Shown: positions 34,602 to 44,225 of the stretch, piece after piece | Numbering within the stretch: position 1 is the first letter of the stretch | Layout: each line of letters begins with the position of its first letter | Made by a program: the position numbers and the translations under genes | Source of the DNA: Dyadobacter arcticus | Lineage (GTDB): Bacteria > Bacteroidota > Bacteroidia > Cytophagales > Spirosomataceae | Reading direction: 5' to 3' | Length of the DNA stretch: 64,000 bases | Assembly: GCF_011762185.1 (NCBI RefSeq) | Contig: NZ_JAASQJ010000002.1 | Coordinates: forward strand, 62,001-126,000 | The notes under the pieces: generated by a model | What the model saw: only the letters and a program-made list of their open reading frames with translations | What the model was told of the DNA's origin: nothing | The model's database searches: none

Positions 34602-34638
34602 AGTAAGTTACCCACGCGTGCCGCGTGGGTAACTTACT
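34602..34638. terminator. Perfect 17-bp hairpin after the SusCD operon
   Basis: AGTAAGTTACCCACGCG pairs perfectly with its complement across a 3-nt loop, 20 nt after the SusD stop. The poly-T tail is weak (CTTTG), so it may act as a terminator or mRNA-stabilising hairpin. It also marks the boundary to the XRE cassette. Confidence 0.6.
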
Positions 34639-34652
34639 TTGTAATGCCCTAC

Positions 34653-34729
34653 ACGGGCCGCCCGTAAATTACCCGAAAACTTCCCGGGGGATTTGTATAA
34701 ATTGCCTCTTTAACCAAACCCCTTTCCGC
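34653..34729 (+). promoter_or_regulatory. Conserved promoter of XRE cassette copy 2
   Basis: This stretch is closely similar to 15721-15798. The palindrome is perfect here (ACGGGC-C-GCCCGT, 34653-34665) and the TATAAATTGC element is retained. The extent of similarity shows that promoter and gene were copied together. Confidence 0.55.
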
Positions 34730-35152
34730 ATGGCACATACTACCTCCAACCCAAAGATCCACGAAGGCCGTAATCTTAAAAGATTTCGTGAAATGCTCGG
34801 AATTAAGCAGGACGCACTTGCGTTCGAGCTCGGCGAAGACTGGAATCAGCAGAGAATTTCCACACTCGAACAAAAGGAAAAGATTGATTCGGAGATTTTG
34901 GAGCAGGTTGCGGCTATTTTGAAGATACCTGCGGAGGCGATTCGGAATTTTGATGAACAACAGGCAATCAATAACATATCCTGCAATTTCTCAGGTAATG
35001 CTGTAAACAATAATGGTGTCAATATTCAGCACATTAATCCAATAGACAAAATCATTCAATTGCACGAGGAGAAGATTGCTTTGTATGAGCGGATGTTGAA
35101 GGAGAAGGATGAGATGATGGGGCGGTTGGAGCGGTTGATTGGGGGGAGGTAG
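34730..35152 (+). CDS. XRE-family HTH regulator, copy 2
   Basis: 140 residues from the ATG at 34730; the conserved upstream promoter and start match copy 1 and exclude the longer frame from 34625. HTH at about residues 12-75 (RFREMLGIKQDALAFELGEDW), then a divergent linker rich in Asn (NNISCNFSGNAVNNNGVNIQ), then the conserved charged helix. DNA identity with copy 1 is nearly complete over the last 55 nt and ends just past the stop (GGTAGGAT). It faces the Cap4-STAND gene convergently, with 133 nt between. Confidence 0.85.
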   Translation: MAHTTSNPKIHEGRNLKRFREMLGIKQDALAFELGEDWNQQRISTLEQKEKIDSEILEQVAAILKIPAEAIRNFDEQQAINNISCNFSGNAVNNNGVNIQHINPIDKIIQLHEEKIALYERMLKEKDEMMGRLERLIGGR

Positions 35153-35285
35153 GATATTAATCATCGGACAAATAACCTAAATCGAGAGAATTGATCCTTC
35201 TCGACTAAATCCATCACTATGGATTTTTTGTTGCAGCAACTAAACTACCAGGCAAAGCTTCTAGCTTTTAAGCATTTATTCAAGC

Positions 35286-38200
35286 TCATACTTCGTTCCA
35301 TCCAGATTCCACGAGCTTTGTATGTATCATGGAAGTAAGAATCCCCCAAGTAGGAAACAACTTATGCAGTCTATCATACCATTCGCCCAACATTTCCACA
35401 TTTAAAGTCAATTCAAAATTGCCCGGGTTGCTGTCCCCAGTTGGATAAATGTTTCGATGGATTTCAAACATATATTCCCAATATTTCTGCTCAAATTCAT
35501 TTACCAGATAGAGTTCCCTGTCCAACGGATAAGCGTTAATAATTTCTGTCAGTGTATCAATTACGAATTGAAATGACCTCTGAATCTTGCCCCCTACTCC
35601 GCAGATATGATTCTGAAACGTTGTCAATCCCTCCTGATCAAGTTCATTCTCATCAAAAAATTTGAGATCTTTCAAATGATCCAATAAAAAAAGCACACTC
35701 GCAAATTCGCTTTTGAGAGTTCGCAGATCAACAAATTTGACATGAACCTCTTCCCAGCTCATCAACTTTAATTTAATAATGAACTGAGCCTCTATGTCTG
35801 TTGAAAGAACATTATGAATTCCAATTGTATTGAAGGTCTTGTCTTTAACAACATGCAATGGAAAAACGTGCCATTTATTATCAAGCGAATAACCTTTCAC
35901 TATTGGAAGAAAAGAAAAGCTTGAAAACTTACTTTCAAACATTAAATATTTAAGACTTTGAAACTTGACTAAACTCACAATATTGTGTAGCGCATTGTAA
36001 TATTCAGCAAGCGCTAAAAAGTAACTTGTTGATGTATCTGCACTTAGAATAAAAATGGCGCCGTTATTGTTCGGGCCACGTAGGTATCTGAAGCTAACTC
36101 CTGTGGACTTAACGATAGATTTAAAAGCCCATTTAAGTCTGACCTCAAAATCTTCATGCAAGGAAGTTATCCCCTCGGACGCCAATATCCTTTTCGGATC
36201 TCCCGATTCGATAGCGCTAACCGCAGTTTTCCATAAAGTAGCTATCAAATGAAGATAATCCGTTTGTATTGGTCTGTCTTGTCCATTTACAAGATGTCCA
36301 AAATACTTTTGTTTTTGCTTTTGATACTCAATATTCTTCTCACAGGCAGAATAAAGATTGATAATGCTTAAATAAAGAGATTGTTTGTCATCCTCATAAC
36401 TTGAATTAATTTTTCTTTTCGAAAAACTATATATTGTACTTCCAGATTGTGAAATGAAATTTTCAATCGAACTTCTAAATTCAGCGTGCGCAGTGAGAAA
36501 TCCCTGATAAATATCATTGAATATCCTTTCTTTCTGCTCTCCCGAATCAGTGAGCTTCGACTTCATACTTGTGGGTAAGCCAAACTTATCCGAAACAACT
36601 CTGGGAATTTTCAGCACCCTTCCGCTTTTGTAACTTGCTTGATCGATGATAGGGATGATTGCACTATATTCCCCATTTTTTTTGAAACTTAATATCGACC
36701 TCTCGAAATTCTTAAGAATTTTCATCACTTCCGATTCCCAAGTCAACAACTCGTCAATAAATTCACGCCAGCCCTCTGGACGCAGCTCAAATTCGATCAA
36801 CCTTCTAGTTGTTGCGTTAATATTTACCCATTCTGATAGTGGTAGACTAGTGACCGAAACCTCCTTTCGACTATCATCAAAATCCAAAGGAACTGTTGAT
36901 AGGCGATGTCCGTGGGATTGCGTTCTGAATTTCGACTTATCTGGAAATGCATTTCGAAGTATCTCCAGGATATTGACAATTCCTTGATGTTGAGACATAA
37001 GGCTATCCTTATCTCTCAAAAAATCGTAAAGGATATTAACACTAACTTCATCATCTATGGTAAGTAACAGAATGTTAAATTGCCGTCTTAGTCGGTTCGT
37101 AAATGTGACGGCCAACTTTTCCCGTATCGTATTTAAATTGGGCGAATAATAGTACATCCCCAACATTAGTTTTGCTAAAGTTTCAAGGCCAATTTCCGAG
37201 AATGCCACAGCAAAATCGCTTTCTCTAACAGCTATACCTTTATTTGACGAATTGGGAACATTGCCACTCCAAAACAAAACCTCCCCAAAGGCTCTCCAAT
37301 CATTTTCTGTTTGAGGAATTATTTGAGGAACAGACACGGAGTCAAATAATTTAGAACAATACACAAAGACCTCGTTCTTATCAGTTAATCTAGAATTTAC
37401 ATCGTTAATAAATTCCAACAAATCTTGTCTTCCATTCACAAAAAATTCCAGTACGGTTTGAGGATTATAGGTGTTACCATGGTACAAATCTACCAACATG
37501 TACCAAGCGTCGCCAAATCTGTCAACCACAGTATATAAGAGACCCTTGTTAATTAATAAGTAATCATATACTCCTTTCCAGATAAATGCGGAACTAACGG
37601 ACTGGTAATAAACCCAGCCAATTGATTGAAGGTCCTTTAAAATACCCAAAACATCCTCTGGTTCAATAAGCTGTTCAAAAAAAGATTGAATCAAAAATGA
37701 GAAAACATCAAAATCATATATGTATTGTAGACTTGGACGTATAAAGTCCCTTTTCTCAGCTGAAAAATTGTCAAATAGCAATTCACAGAGTATTCTTGAT
37801 CTAACTGGGTGTAAGCCAGTTAAAAGCTTAGCAGAGCTATCATTTTTAATTAGATACTCCCGTTCAAATTTTTCAACTATAAATAGTATATTAGGGTATT
37901 TCTTAATTTTACCAGCATCAATATGTCCATCAAAAGCACTGATAAGACTAATTATGCGCAAAAAATGTATCTGCCCTTCTAGTCCTCCATTACTATTTTC
38001 GTCGCCAGCTATATTCGAGATTTGCTGCCTAAGTCTATTTTTTAATGAGTCCCCTTGAACAATTGAATATACCAATTCCAGCAGTGGGACTTCATTGCCT
38101 AGCTCTATCCATAGTTCGGTGAAATTAAGATACTTTCTTATCCCCAACTTTCCTTCCAACAACCCATATATTTGCTCCGCCTCCTCTCGAGATAATATCA

Positions 38201-39320
38201 ATTCTATTTTAGAAAATGAAAACTCAATTCCAGATGTACTTGCTCTATACCAATCCTCATTTCTTATTGTAATTAAAAATTTGACGGATTTATTATTTTT
38301 AAATGTATGCACTATTCTTAGCCATGAGGTTGTATTTGGAGCAACATTTATAATAAAAATCAAAGATACTTCTAGACTCTTAACAATGGAGTTCATTGCG
38401 ACAATAGACTCGACGGTATTAATCGGATCTTGTTGAACATTGAGCTCATATATGAGCGAGTTCGGCGTATTATCGAATACATATCTATATGCTAACGAAG
38501 ACTTACCTTGGCCGGAAGCACCATGTAATATCACAGTATTTTCATATTTAAATTGCTCGTGTATCTGGTCTAACAAATTTAAACGGCGCACATCAAGTCC
38601 AAGTTGAATGTGTTCATATCTCGCACTTGTGCCATTATAAAATTCTTCTTTTAGCAATTCACTATCTAGTGAAGAAAGATCTGATAAATGCAAAGGTTTG
38701 AAATAGATCCCGTATCGATCCTTAATGGCAATTCGTTCCGAAAGGTATACTGCTATCGATTCGATTTTATCGAAGACATCTCGGCTTGTGATAACAACCT
38801 GTTTTTCAGCAGTCACTTGCAGCCAGTATAACAGATTTTCCGCGGTTGGCACTGGGTCTATTTGCTTGTAACCTCGCAAGTTTGACAATATCTCGTCAAT
38901 AAGAGTCCCTTCCTCTACTTCAATAAAGTCAATTTTTTCCTTCACCAATTGCCATTGCGACTGAGTAAAGCTCGCGGCAACTACATTCTTAATTTTCGAA
39001 CTGCCACTTTCTCGAATACTTTTAACCTCGGGAGATATCGGACCGAATGATACAAGTCTAGGAAGAGATCCAGGATATCGATCGACGTAGCGCCTTAAAA
39101 ACGATGTTCTCTTATCATTGACCAGGTCTGAGGGAATTAGAACTCTATTCAAATTCTTCACCTGAATGGCAATCAACAGATCTCCCTGATCATTCAAAAT
39201 GTCAAGATCTTCTTCACCTTCTAGTCGATATTGATAGTTTTTGTCTTGGTTTGATAATATGTAATGGAGAGAATACAGAAATTGGGTTCGATATCCTTTT
39301 AATGCGGCAGTTGCTGACAT
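35286..39320 (-). CDS. Large STAND-type ATPase with N-terminal Cap4/DUF4297-like nuclease domain (candidate defence protein)
   Basis: A 1344-residue cytoplasmic protein. The N-terminal segment (GYRTQFLYSLHYIL, then YRLEGEEDLDIL, then AIQVKNL) has the order of a Cap4/DUF4297-family PD-(D/E)xK nuclease, with Asp38/Asp40 and Gln53-Val-Lys55 as candidate active residues. A P-loop follows at about 267-275 (GASGQGKSS), then a hydrophobic strand (VSLIFIINVA) and RNEDWYR, typical of STAND NTPases. The C-terminal about 850 residues are unassigned and probably the sensor, as in Avs-type phage sensors. Base composition looks AT-richer than neighbouring genes, which suggests transfer. Defence role is inferred. 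Confidence 0.75.
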   Translation of the reverse strand: MSATAALKGYRTQFLYSLHYILSNQDKNYQYRLEGEEDLDILNDQGDLLIAIQVKNLNRVLIPSDLVNDKRTSFLRRYVDRYPGSLPRLVSFGPISPEVKSIRESGSSKIKNVVAASFTQSQWQLVKEKIDFIEVEEGTLIDEILSNLRGYKQIDPVPTAENLLYWLQVTAEKQVVITSRDVFDKIESIAVYLSERIAIKDRYGIYFKPLHLSDLSSLDSELLKEEFYNGTSARYEHIQLGLDVRRLNLLDQIHEQFKYENTVILHGASGQGKSSLAYRYVFDNTPNSLIYELNVQQDPINTVESIVAMNSIVKSLEVSLIFIINVAPNTTSWLRIVHTFKNNKSVKFLITIRNEDWYRASTSGIEFSFSKIELILSREEAEQIYGLLEGKLGIRKYLNFTELWIELGNEVPLLELVYSIVQGDSLKNRLRQQISNIAGDENSNGGLEGQIHFLRIISLISAFDGHIDAGKIKKYPNILFIVEKFEREYLIKNDSSAKLLTGLHPVRSRILCELLFDNFSAEKRDFIRPSLQYIYDFDVFSFLIQSFFEQLIEPEDVLGILKDLQSIGWVYYQSVSSAFIWKGVYDYLLINKGLLYTVVDRFGDAWYMLVDLYHGNTYNPQTVLEFFVNGRQDLLEFINDVNSRLTDKNEVFVYCSKLFDSVSVPQIIPQTENDWRAFGEVLFWSGNVPNSSNKGIAVRESDFAVAFSEIGLETLAKLMLGMYYYSPNLNTIREKLAVTFTNRLRRQFNILLLTIDDEVSVNILYDFLRDKDSLMSQHQGIVNILEILRNAFPDKSKFRTQSHGHRLSTVPLDFDDSRKEVSVTSLPLSEWVNINATTRRLIEFELRPEGWREFIDELLTWESEVMKILKNFERSILSFKKNGEYSAIIPIIDQASYKSGRVLKIPRVVSDKFGLPTSMKSKLTDSGEQKERIFNDIYQGFLTAHAEFRSSIENFISQSGSTIYSFSKRKINSSYEDDKQSLYLSIINLYSACEKNIEYQKQKQKYFGHLVNGQDRPIQTDYLHLIATLWKTAVSAIESGDPKRILASEGITSLHEDFEVRLKWAFKSIVKSTGVSFRYLRGPNNNGAIFILSADTSTSYFLALAEYYNALHNIVSLVKFQSLKYLMFESKFSSFSFLPIVKGYSLDNKWHVFPLHVVKDKTFNTIGIHNVLSTDIEAQFIIKLKLMSWEEVHVKFVDLRTLKSEFASVLFLLDHLKDLKFFDENELDQEGLTTFQNHICGVGGKIQRSFQFVIDTLTEIINAYPLDRELYLVNEFEQKYWEYMFEIHRNIYPTGDSNPGNFELTLNVEMLGEWYDRLHKLFPTWGILTSMIHTKLVESGWNEV

Positions 39321-39480
39321 AGGAGAATTGTATATAATTAGATCAATCTACCACAAAACATAACTATTCCATAATGTCTTGAGATTTTCATTGGAATGGC
39401 ATCAGCCCATAAGTCCTTAGCATAATATTCGGCGATCCTTCGCGAAAAGAATATCAAAAAACCCTACCTTCGAAAAAACA

Positions 39481-39492
39481 TACCACCTAGTA
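39481..39492. promoter_or_regulatory. TetR operator candidate before its own gene
   Basis: TACCACCTAGTA is a partial palindrome inside ACATACC-ACC-TAGTACGT, just upstream of the TetR ATG. TACCTTCG (39465-39472) looks like the -7 box. The same TACCAnnTAGTA pattern recurs at 40105-40116. Confidence 0.5.
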
Positions 39493-39496
39493 CGTT

Positions 39497-40084
39497 ATGG
39501 GCAAAGCCGACAACACCCGATCAACCATCCTGCAAAAAGCCTTCGAATTAATTTACAAAAATGGATATCAAGCTACCAGCATTGACGTGATCATTGCCAC
39601 CACACACGTAACCAAAGGTGCTTTTTTTTATCATTTCAAATCCAAAGAGGAAATGGGGCTGGCGATTATTAAGGAGGTAATGTACCCCGGCATGGCTGCG
39701 GCGATGATCGATCCTTTGCTGGACGGGAAGGATTTGCCCGATAAGATTTACCAGATGATGAAAGGGTTGCTGCTCGGTAATCCGTTTTTCATAGTCGAGT
39801 ACGGCTGTCCGGCGATCAATCTTATTGAAGAAATGTCACCTTTGAATCCCGCATTCAAAGACGCCCTGACCCAGCTCGTTGTCAAATGGCAGCATGCTAT
39901 TGAGCAGGTCTTGACCCGGGCGCAGCAATCCGGCAATATCAGGCCCGACTTATCACCGCGACAAATCGCTTTTTTCATCGTCACCGGGTATAGCGGCGTG
40001 CGGAACATGGGCAAGGTCTTCGGCCCAGGCTGTTACGACGACTACCTGTCCGAGCTGAAAGGCTACCTTCAAAAACTGAGTTGA
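39497..40084 (+). CDS. TetR/AcrR-family transcriptional repressor
   Basis: 195 residues. The N-terminal HTH is classic: TRSTILQKAFELIYKNGYQATSIDVIIATTHVTKGAFFYHFKSKEEMG. The C-terminal ligand-binding domain has the AefR/YcdC-like look (GLLLGNPFFIVEYGCPAINLIEEMSPLNPAFKDAL). The same operator-like motif precedes this gene and the membrane-protein gene 41 nt downstream, so it probably represses both until a small molecule binds. Confidence 0.92.
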   Translation: MGKADNTRSTILQKAFELIYKNGYQATSIDVIIATTHVTKGAFFYHFKSKEEMGLAIIKEVMYPGMAAAMIDPLLDGKDLPDKIYQMMKGLLLGNPFFIVEYGCPAINLIEEMSPLNPAFKDALTQLVVKWQHAIEQVLTRAQQSGNIRPDLSPRQIAFFIVTGYSGVRNMGKVFGPGCYDDYLSELKGYLQKLS

Positions 40085-40104
40085 AAATTTTTTAACCATA
40101 AACA

Positions 40105-40116
40105 TACCAGATAGTA
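40105..40116. promoter_or_regulatory. Second TetR operator candidate
   Basis: TACCAGATAGTA, within ACATACCAGATAGTATTT, repeats the pattern at 39481-39492 and sits 9 nt before the start of the membrane-protein gene. Confidence 0.5.
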
Positions 40117-40125
40117 TTTTTTCCT

Positions 40126-40590
40126 ATGTATCCGATCCTTCTTTTCCTGCATTCTTTGTTTCGCTGGATGGTGCTGGCGTCCTTGCTGCTTTCGATTTTT
40201 GTCGCGTATCAGGGTTATAGTGGCAAAAAGCCATTTACGACAGCTGCCAACAGCATTCGCCACTGGACCGCCACGATTGCGCATATTCAATTGACGTTGG
40301 GTGTGACTTTATATTTTCAGTCCCCAATTGTAAAATTGGCTGTCTCGGCGTCCGGCAATGGATGGTACCATGACCAACCCCTCTTCTTTCGCTACATCCA
40401 TGCGGTGATGATGATTATTGCGGTGATTGTCATCACAATTGGTTCGGCGAAAGCAAAACGGATGGAAACAGACCAGCTCAAATATCAAACCATGCTTCGG
40501 TGGTTTGTTGCGGCTTTGGTCATATTGCTTATTGCCATTCCATGGCCGTTCTCGCCCCTGGTAGCCCGTCCGTATTTTCGGTTTTTATAG
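40126..40590 (+). CDS. Four-helix membrane protein (cytochrome b-like)
   Basis: 154 residues with about four hydrophobic segments (PILLFLHSLFRWMVLASLLLSIF; HWTATIAHIQLTLGVTLYF; YIHAVMMIIAVIVITIG; WFVAALVILLIAIPWPF). His residues within helices (LHSLFR, RHWT, IAHIQ, YIHAVM) could bind haem, as in small cytochrome b561-like proteins, but this is not certain. It is likely controlled by the TetR gene immediately upstream. Confidence 0.75.
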   Translation: MYPILLFLHSLFRWMVLASLLLSIFVAYQGYSGKKPFTTAANSIRHWTATIAHIQLTLGVTLYFQSPIVKLAVSASGNGWYHDQPLFFRYIHAVMMIIAVIVITIGSAKAKRMETDQLKYQTMLRWFVAALVILLIAIPWPFSPLVARPYFRFL

Positions 40591-40593
40591 CAG

Positions 40594-40629
40594 CAAAACC
40601 GCTGCGAGACGAATTTCTCAGCGGTTTTG
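40594..40629. terminator. Bidirectional terminator
   Basis: CAAAACCGCT and AGCGGTTTTG pair across an inner GAGA/TCTC stem, between the convergent membrane-protein and astacin genes. A/T runs at the stem base serve both directions. Confidence 0.8.
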
Positions 40630-40650
40630 TCATGAAGGTCAGAACCTTTA

Positions 40651-42240
40651 TCAGTTCCCCGCATCAGCAGCAGCCAGGTGGGTCATGTCAGACCAGTTAT
40701 TCGATATCAATTTAATGGTACCGGCTTCGTCCACATTATACAACTTACCCATACTATTTACCAGAAGATTTTTCCCTGAGGATGTCAATTGGGCGCCGGT
40801 ACCGAAGATGTCTGAGCCGTGCGTGGTCGTTACCCCTGTCATCGGATTTATTTTGTAAAGCCTGCCCTGATTTTTAACGACGTACAATTGATCTTTCAAA
40901 GCCGCCAACTCGGTAACGCCTTTATATCCCGTACCCATTGACAAAAACGACAGACCATCCATAGAAACCCTGAACAAATTATCGCCATTTACAATGAAGA
41001 GGAATCCATAGGCATAAGATATCGCTGTTCCCGGCACCCAATATTGTCCACCCAGTTTTTGTTTGGAACCGGTATTGACTTCAATTTTCCACAAATAACC
41101 GTTTTGCAGCGCATAGACATAACCTTTGGAATAAACCATTCCTTTGACACCATTAAACTCATAGGCCAAGGCAGTTCCTTCGCCAGTATCGGTGTTTAAC
41201 TTCATGATATTGGGACCTCTCCCTATAAAGATGATTCCAGGAATCGCATACATGGCTTCCACCGAAGTATAGTGGCTGGGGTACTTTGATTTGTTTCCGG
41301 ATATAACATCAGAAGCGAAGACATCGAGCGCATTAGCCGCGTACAGATTGGAATACATTGCCGTGATACAGCCAATATCATTGGTTGAAAACTGATTACG
41401 CTGCACGCTAAACGTACTTCCGTCAAGATAAGTCATCACCGGCAATCCGTTTTTGGAATAGGCGTAAGAATCCAGCATCATGATAGACCCCATATCCATC
41501 TGACCATATTGGATGGCTGCCTTCCCTGACTGGTTGATTGTCATTAGATTAGGTTTATCAGCATCGGCCACATTGGCCAGGTTCACCTTTATTGTGGAAG
41601 CCCTGTCGGAACGCGTATGTTCATGAAGTAAGCCAACAGTATGGCCGATTTCATGGAGAATTCCGCCTTTGGTGGCTGAGATTGGCATTGTAATAAACTG
41701 CTGTCCGCCGACACGTCCAATGGAAGAAGAGTATCCCCTGGCCCCGGTGAATGTCACATAACTTGGCTCGATCAGCGGAGGATTGCTTCCTGGTAAAGTG
41801 ACTGTCCCCCGTTTGGCAACGAATCTGATGGGCGTTGAAGCTTCCACATCGGCGATCGCAGCCAGTATTGTTTCCTTGTTGGCAATGGAAGCGTCGATGG
41901 TGTAAGAGATTGTATTGTTGGGCCAAAGCGAGGTATACATGGTTACTGCTTCTGTACGTGCGTTCGAAGTTCCGCGAAGCTGCTGTGGCGATAAGATAAT
42001 ATCTCCTTCAAAAACCGCCTTATTGTCAATTTCGGTGTAAGTGATTTCATTGCCAAACAGCGTACCCTGTTTCAGCACCCCTTGTTCGCCAGGGTAAGCT
42101 ACTTCCGGTGCAATACGGTTTATGGCAGATTCGGCAGCAGTTGCTACTTCGTTTTCCGGTTGCATTTCCCGGCAGGAAGTGATCGAGAGTGCAACGCAAA
42201 GTACCAGGCTTGTTTTCGATAATAAATGCATTCCTTTCAT
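40651..42240 (-). CDS. Astacin-type (M12A) zinc metalloprotease lipoprotein
   Basis: 529 residues. A lipoprotein signal (CVALSITSC, Cys23) is followed by a propeptide-like region. The astacin zinc site HEIGHTVGLLHE places ligands at His196, His200 and His206, with the catalytic Glu197. The Met-turn is probably SIMMLDSYAYS. The C-terminal about 220 residues form propeller-like repeats (FIGRGPNIMKLNTDTGEG ...) and may bind substrate. It should be a surface or periplasmic endopeptidase. A secreted subtilase gene lies next upstream on the same strand. Confidence 0.92.
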   Translation of the reverse strand: MKGMHLLSKTSLVLCVALSITSCREMQPENEVATAAESAINRIAPEVAYPGEQGVLKQGTLFGNEITYTEIDNKAVFEGDIILSPQQLRGTSNARTEAVTMYTSLWPNNTISYTIDASIANKETILAAIADVEASTPIRFVAKRGTVTLPGSNPPLIEPSYVTFTGARGYSSSIGRVGGQQFITMPISATKGGILHEIGHTVGLLHEHTRSDRASTIKVNLANVADADKPNLMTINQSGKAAIQYGQMDMGSIMMLDSYAYSKNGLPVMTYLDGSTFSVQRNQFSTNDIGCITAMYSNLYAANALDVFASDVISGNKSKYPSHYTSVEAMYAIPGIIFIGRGPNIMKLNTDTGEGTALAYEFNGVKGMVYSKGYVYALQNGYLWKIEVNTGSKQKLGGQYWVPGTAISYAYGFLFIVNGDNLFRVSMDGLSFLSMGTGYKGVTELAALKDQLYVVKNQGRLYKINPMTGVTTTHGSDIFGTGAQLTSSGKNLLVNSMGKLYNVDEAGTIKLISNNWSDMTHLAAADAGN

Positions 42241-42403
42241 GATAGTCGATTTTTTTAGTGTTTAGCTTTTGTCAAATGCAACTCGCATTCGGATGATCAA
42301 AAGTAAACCTAAGGCCAGGGCTGGTTGGCCAATAATCGATGAAAGGAGGTTTAAAATCGCTGAATGTAATTGGGGCAGGTAAAACTACGCAGGGTGTATC
42401 CGG

Positions 42404-44026
42404 CTATTTCTTCGCGGCAATTTCTTTGGCAAAATTCAATGCTTTGTAAGCGTTGACAATGCCGCCTGTTCTGCTGAGCGAACTAAAAGGCACCCGCTCC
42501 TCGCTTCCGGGTTTCGTAACCGTCAGGCTGGCCGGCGTTGCTGATCTTTCAATGCAGGATCTGATCTCTTTGTAATTCAATGAAGGATAGTAACTCCACA
42601 ACAGCGCCGCAATACCCGAAACGATCGGCGCTGCAAAGCTTGCGCCACTATCGGTAATGTACTTACCGTCCCTGGCAGTAGTATAAATGTCGCTGCCCGG
42701 AGCAAAAACATCTATCGACTTTTTACCATAATTGCTGTAATAAGCGACCAGCGAACTGTCCGACGAAGTTGCGCCCACTTTGATCAGGTTAGTCGCGATT
42801 TTGTTATCCAGGTATTTTGCGGTAGGAAACATGGGAATGCTGTCCATATTGCTGGCCTCATTGCCCGCTGCGCAAACGATCAGCACGCCTTTCTTTTCGG
42901 CATATTGGACGGCCTTATCCACCTGGTTTTTTTGGGGAGAAAAATATTTACCAAAACTTATGTTGATAATCCGGGCACCATTGTCTACCGCATATTCGAT
43001 CGCATGTGCAACATCCTTGTCGATCTCGTCGACCTGGGCCGTAATGAAAATCCGTATGGGCATGATCAGCACATTATCGGCCACGCCATCCATACCTACA
43101 CCATTATTTCGCTGTGCAGCAACGATGCCAGCGCATGCGGTACCATGGTCGTCCCTGGGCAATGAAATATTATTTCCGTACGCCTTGCCGCTATCTACAT
43201 CCGGGGCGGTGATTTTTTCTTTCGCTGAGAAATACGTTACGTCGTTGTGGGCGATCATGGAATCAGCAATGGATACGGTTTTGCTGACCCTTGCAGCGAG
43301 ATCCTGAAAAATTGTCAGTCTTTCATTCAGGCTTACCCCTGCCAGCCAGGGTTGCGAAAATGCTTCCAGTCGGTTCCGGTAACTGGCTTGCAAAAGGGTG
43401 TCTGCATCAGCTGGCACCGGGAAAGCAAGCAGCATCTGATAATCGACCGAATCCTTTCCTGTTTTGTTTTTATAAAAATCAAACAGAATCTTGTAATCCC
43501 TAAGCGTACTTTCGAGTGATTTCTGATTCTCCCGATTCTCTTCAAAAAACTGAACTTTCCCTTCCAACACCTTCTTCCAATAAGCATAACCTTCTTTTTT
43601 TGCCAGGATAGCGCTGTCTTTTTCAGTTTCAAAGTTTTTCCTCAGCCTGATATATTCCCTGATCACTTCAACCGTTCCCGCTTCGGTGTTCCCGACAAAA
43701 TTCCAGCCATGCAGGTCGTCGGTATAACCATTTTTATCATCGTCCAAGCCGTTACCTGCAATCTCCTTTTTATTTTCCCAAACCACATTCTTCAAATCAG
43801 GATGGTCATAATCGACGCCCGAATCAATAATCGCGACAATCACCTGCCTCGAAGGTTTTTTGTCATTGAGCAATAACTTATAAGCCTTTTCCACCCCGGC
43901 ACCCGGAAAGCCATCTTCCTGCCAATCGAGCAAATGCCAGTTCTTTGGAAGGCCCTCAGATGGAACTGCCTGACCTGAGGCAGACAGGCAAAAAAAAGAT
44001 AAAATGATGGTTGGAATGATGTTCAT
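42404..44026 (-). CDS. Secreted subtilisin-like S8 serine protease
   Basis: 540 residues with a signal peptide (IILSFFCLSASGQA). Triad motifs: Asp68 in AIIDSGVDYDHPD, His in DDHGTACAGIVAA and Ser in DSGASFAAPIVSGIAAL. A roughly 200-residue helical insertion separates the Asp and His blocks, a known feature of Bacteroidota S8 peptidases. It lies upstream of the astacin gene (163-nt gap), so both secreted proteases are encoded together. Confidence 0.94.
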   Translation of the reverse strand: MNIIPTIILSFFCLSASGQAVPSEGLPKNWHLLDWQEDGFPGAGVEKAYKLLLNDKKPSRQVIVAIIDSGVDYDHPDLKNVVWENKKEIAGNGLDDDKNGYTDDLHGWNFVGNTEAGTVEVIREYIRLRKNFETEKDSAILAKKEGYAYWKKVLEGKVQFFEENRENQKSLESTLRDYKILFDFYKNKTGKDSVDYQMLLAFPVPADADTLLQASYRNRLEAFSQPWLAGVSLNERLTIFQDLAARVSKTVSIADSMIAHNDVTYFSAKEKITAPDVDSGKAYGNNISLPRDDHGTACAGIVAAQRNNGVGMDGVADNVLIMPIRIFITAQVDEIDKDVAHAIEYAVDNGARIINISFGKYFSPQKNQVDKAVQYAEKKGVLIVCAAGNEASNMDSIPMFPTAKYLDNKIATNLIKVGATSSDSSLVAYYSNYGKKSIDVFAPGSDIYTTARDGKYITDSGASFAAPIVSGIAALLWSYYPSLNYKEIRSCIERSATPASLTVTKPGSEERVPFSSLSRTGGIVNAYKALNFAKEIAAKK

Positions 44027-44225
44027 TTACTGCTTTATTAAGGGCCCTATTTTTGAAATTAAAAATAAATTGTGACATCCATTGAATAGTCCTGACAATT
44101 CGGTTTTTATGTTAAAATGTCAGGGGCGATTCGCGGTCGCCTGCAAGTAGATTAACCATGCCCGGCAGCTTGTAATCTACTAAAACAGGTCACAGGGATC
44201 TAATCTAAGAAACGTAAACAAGCGA

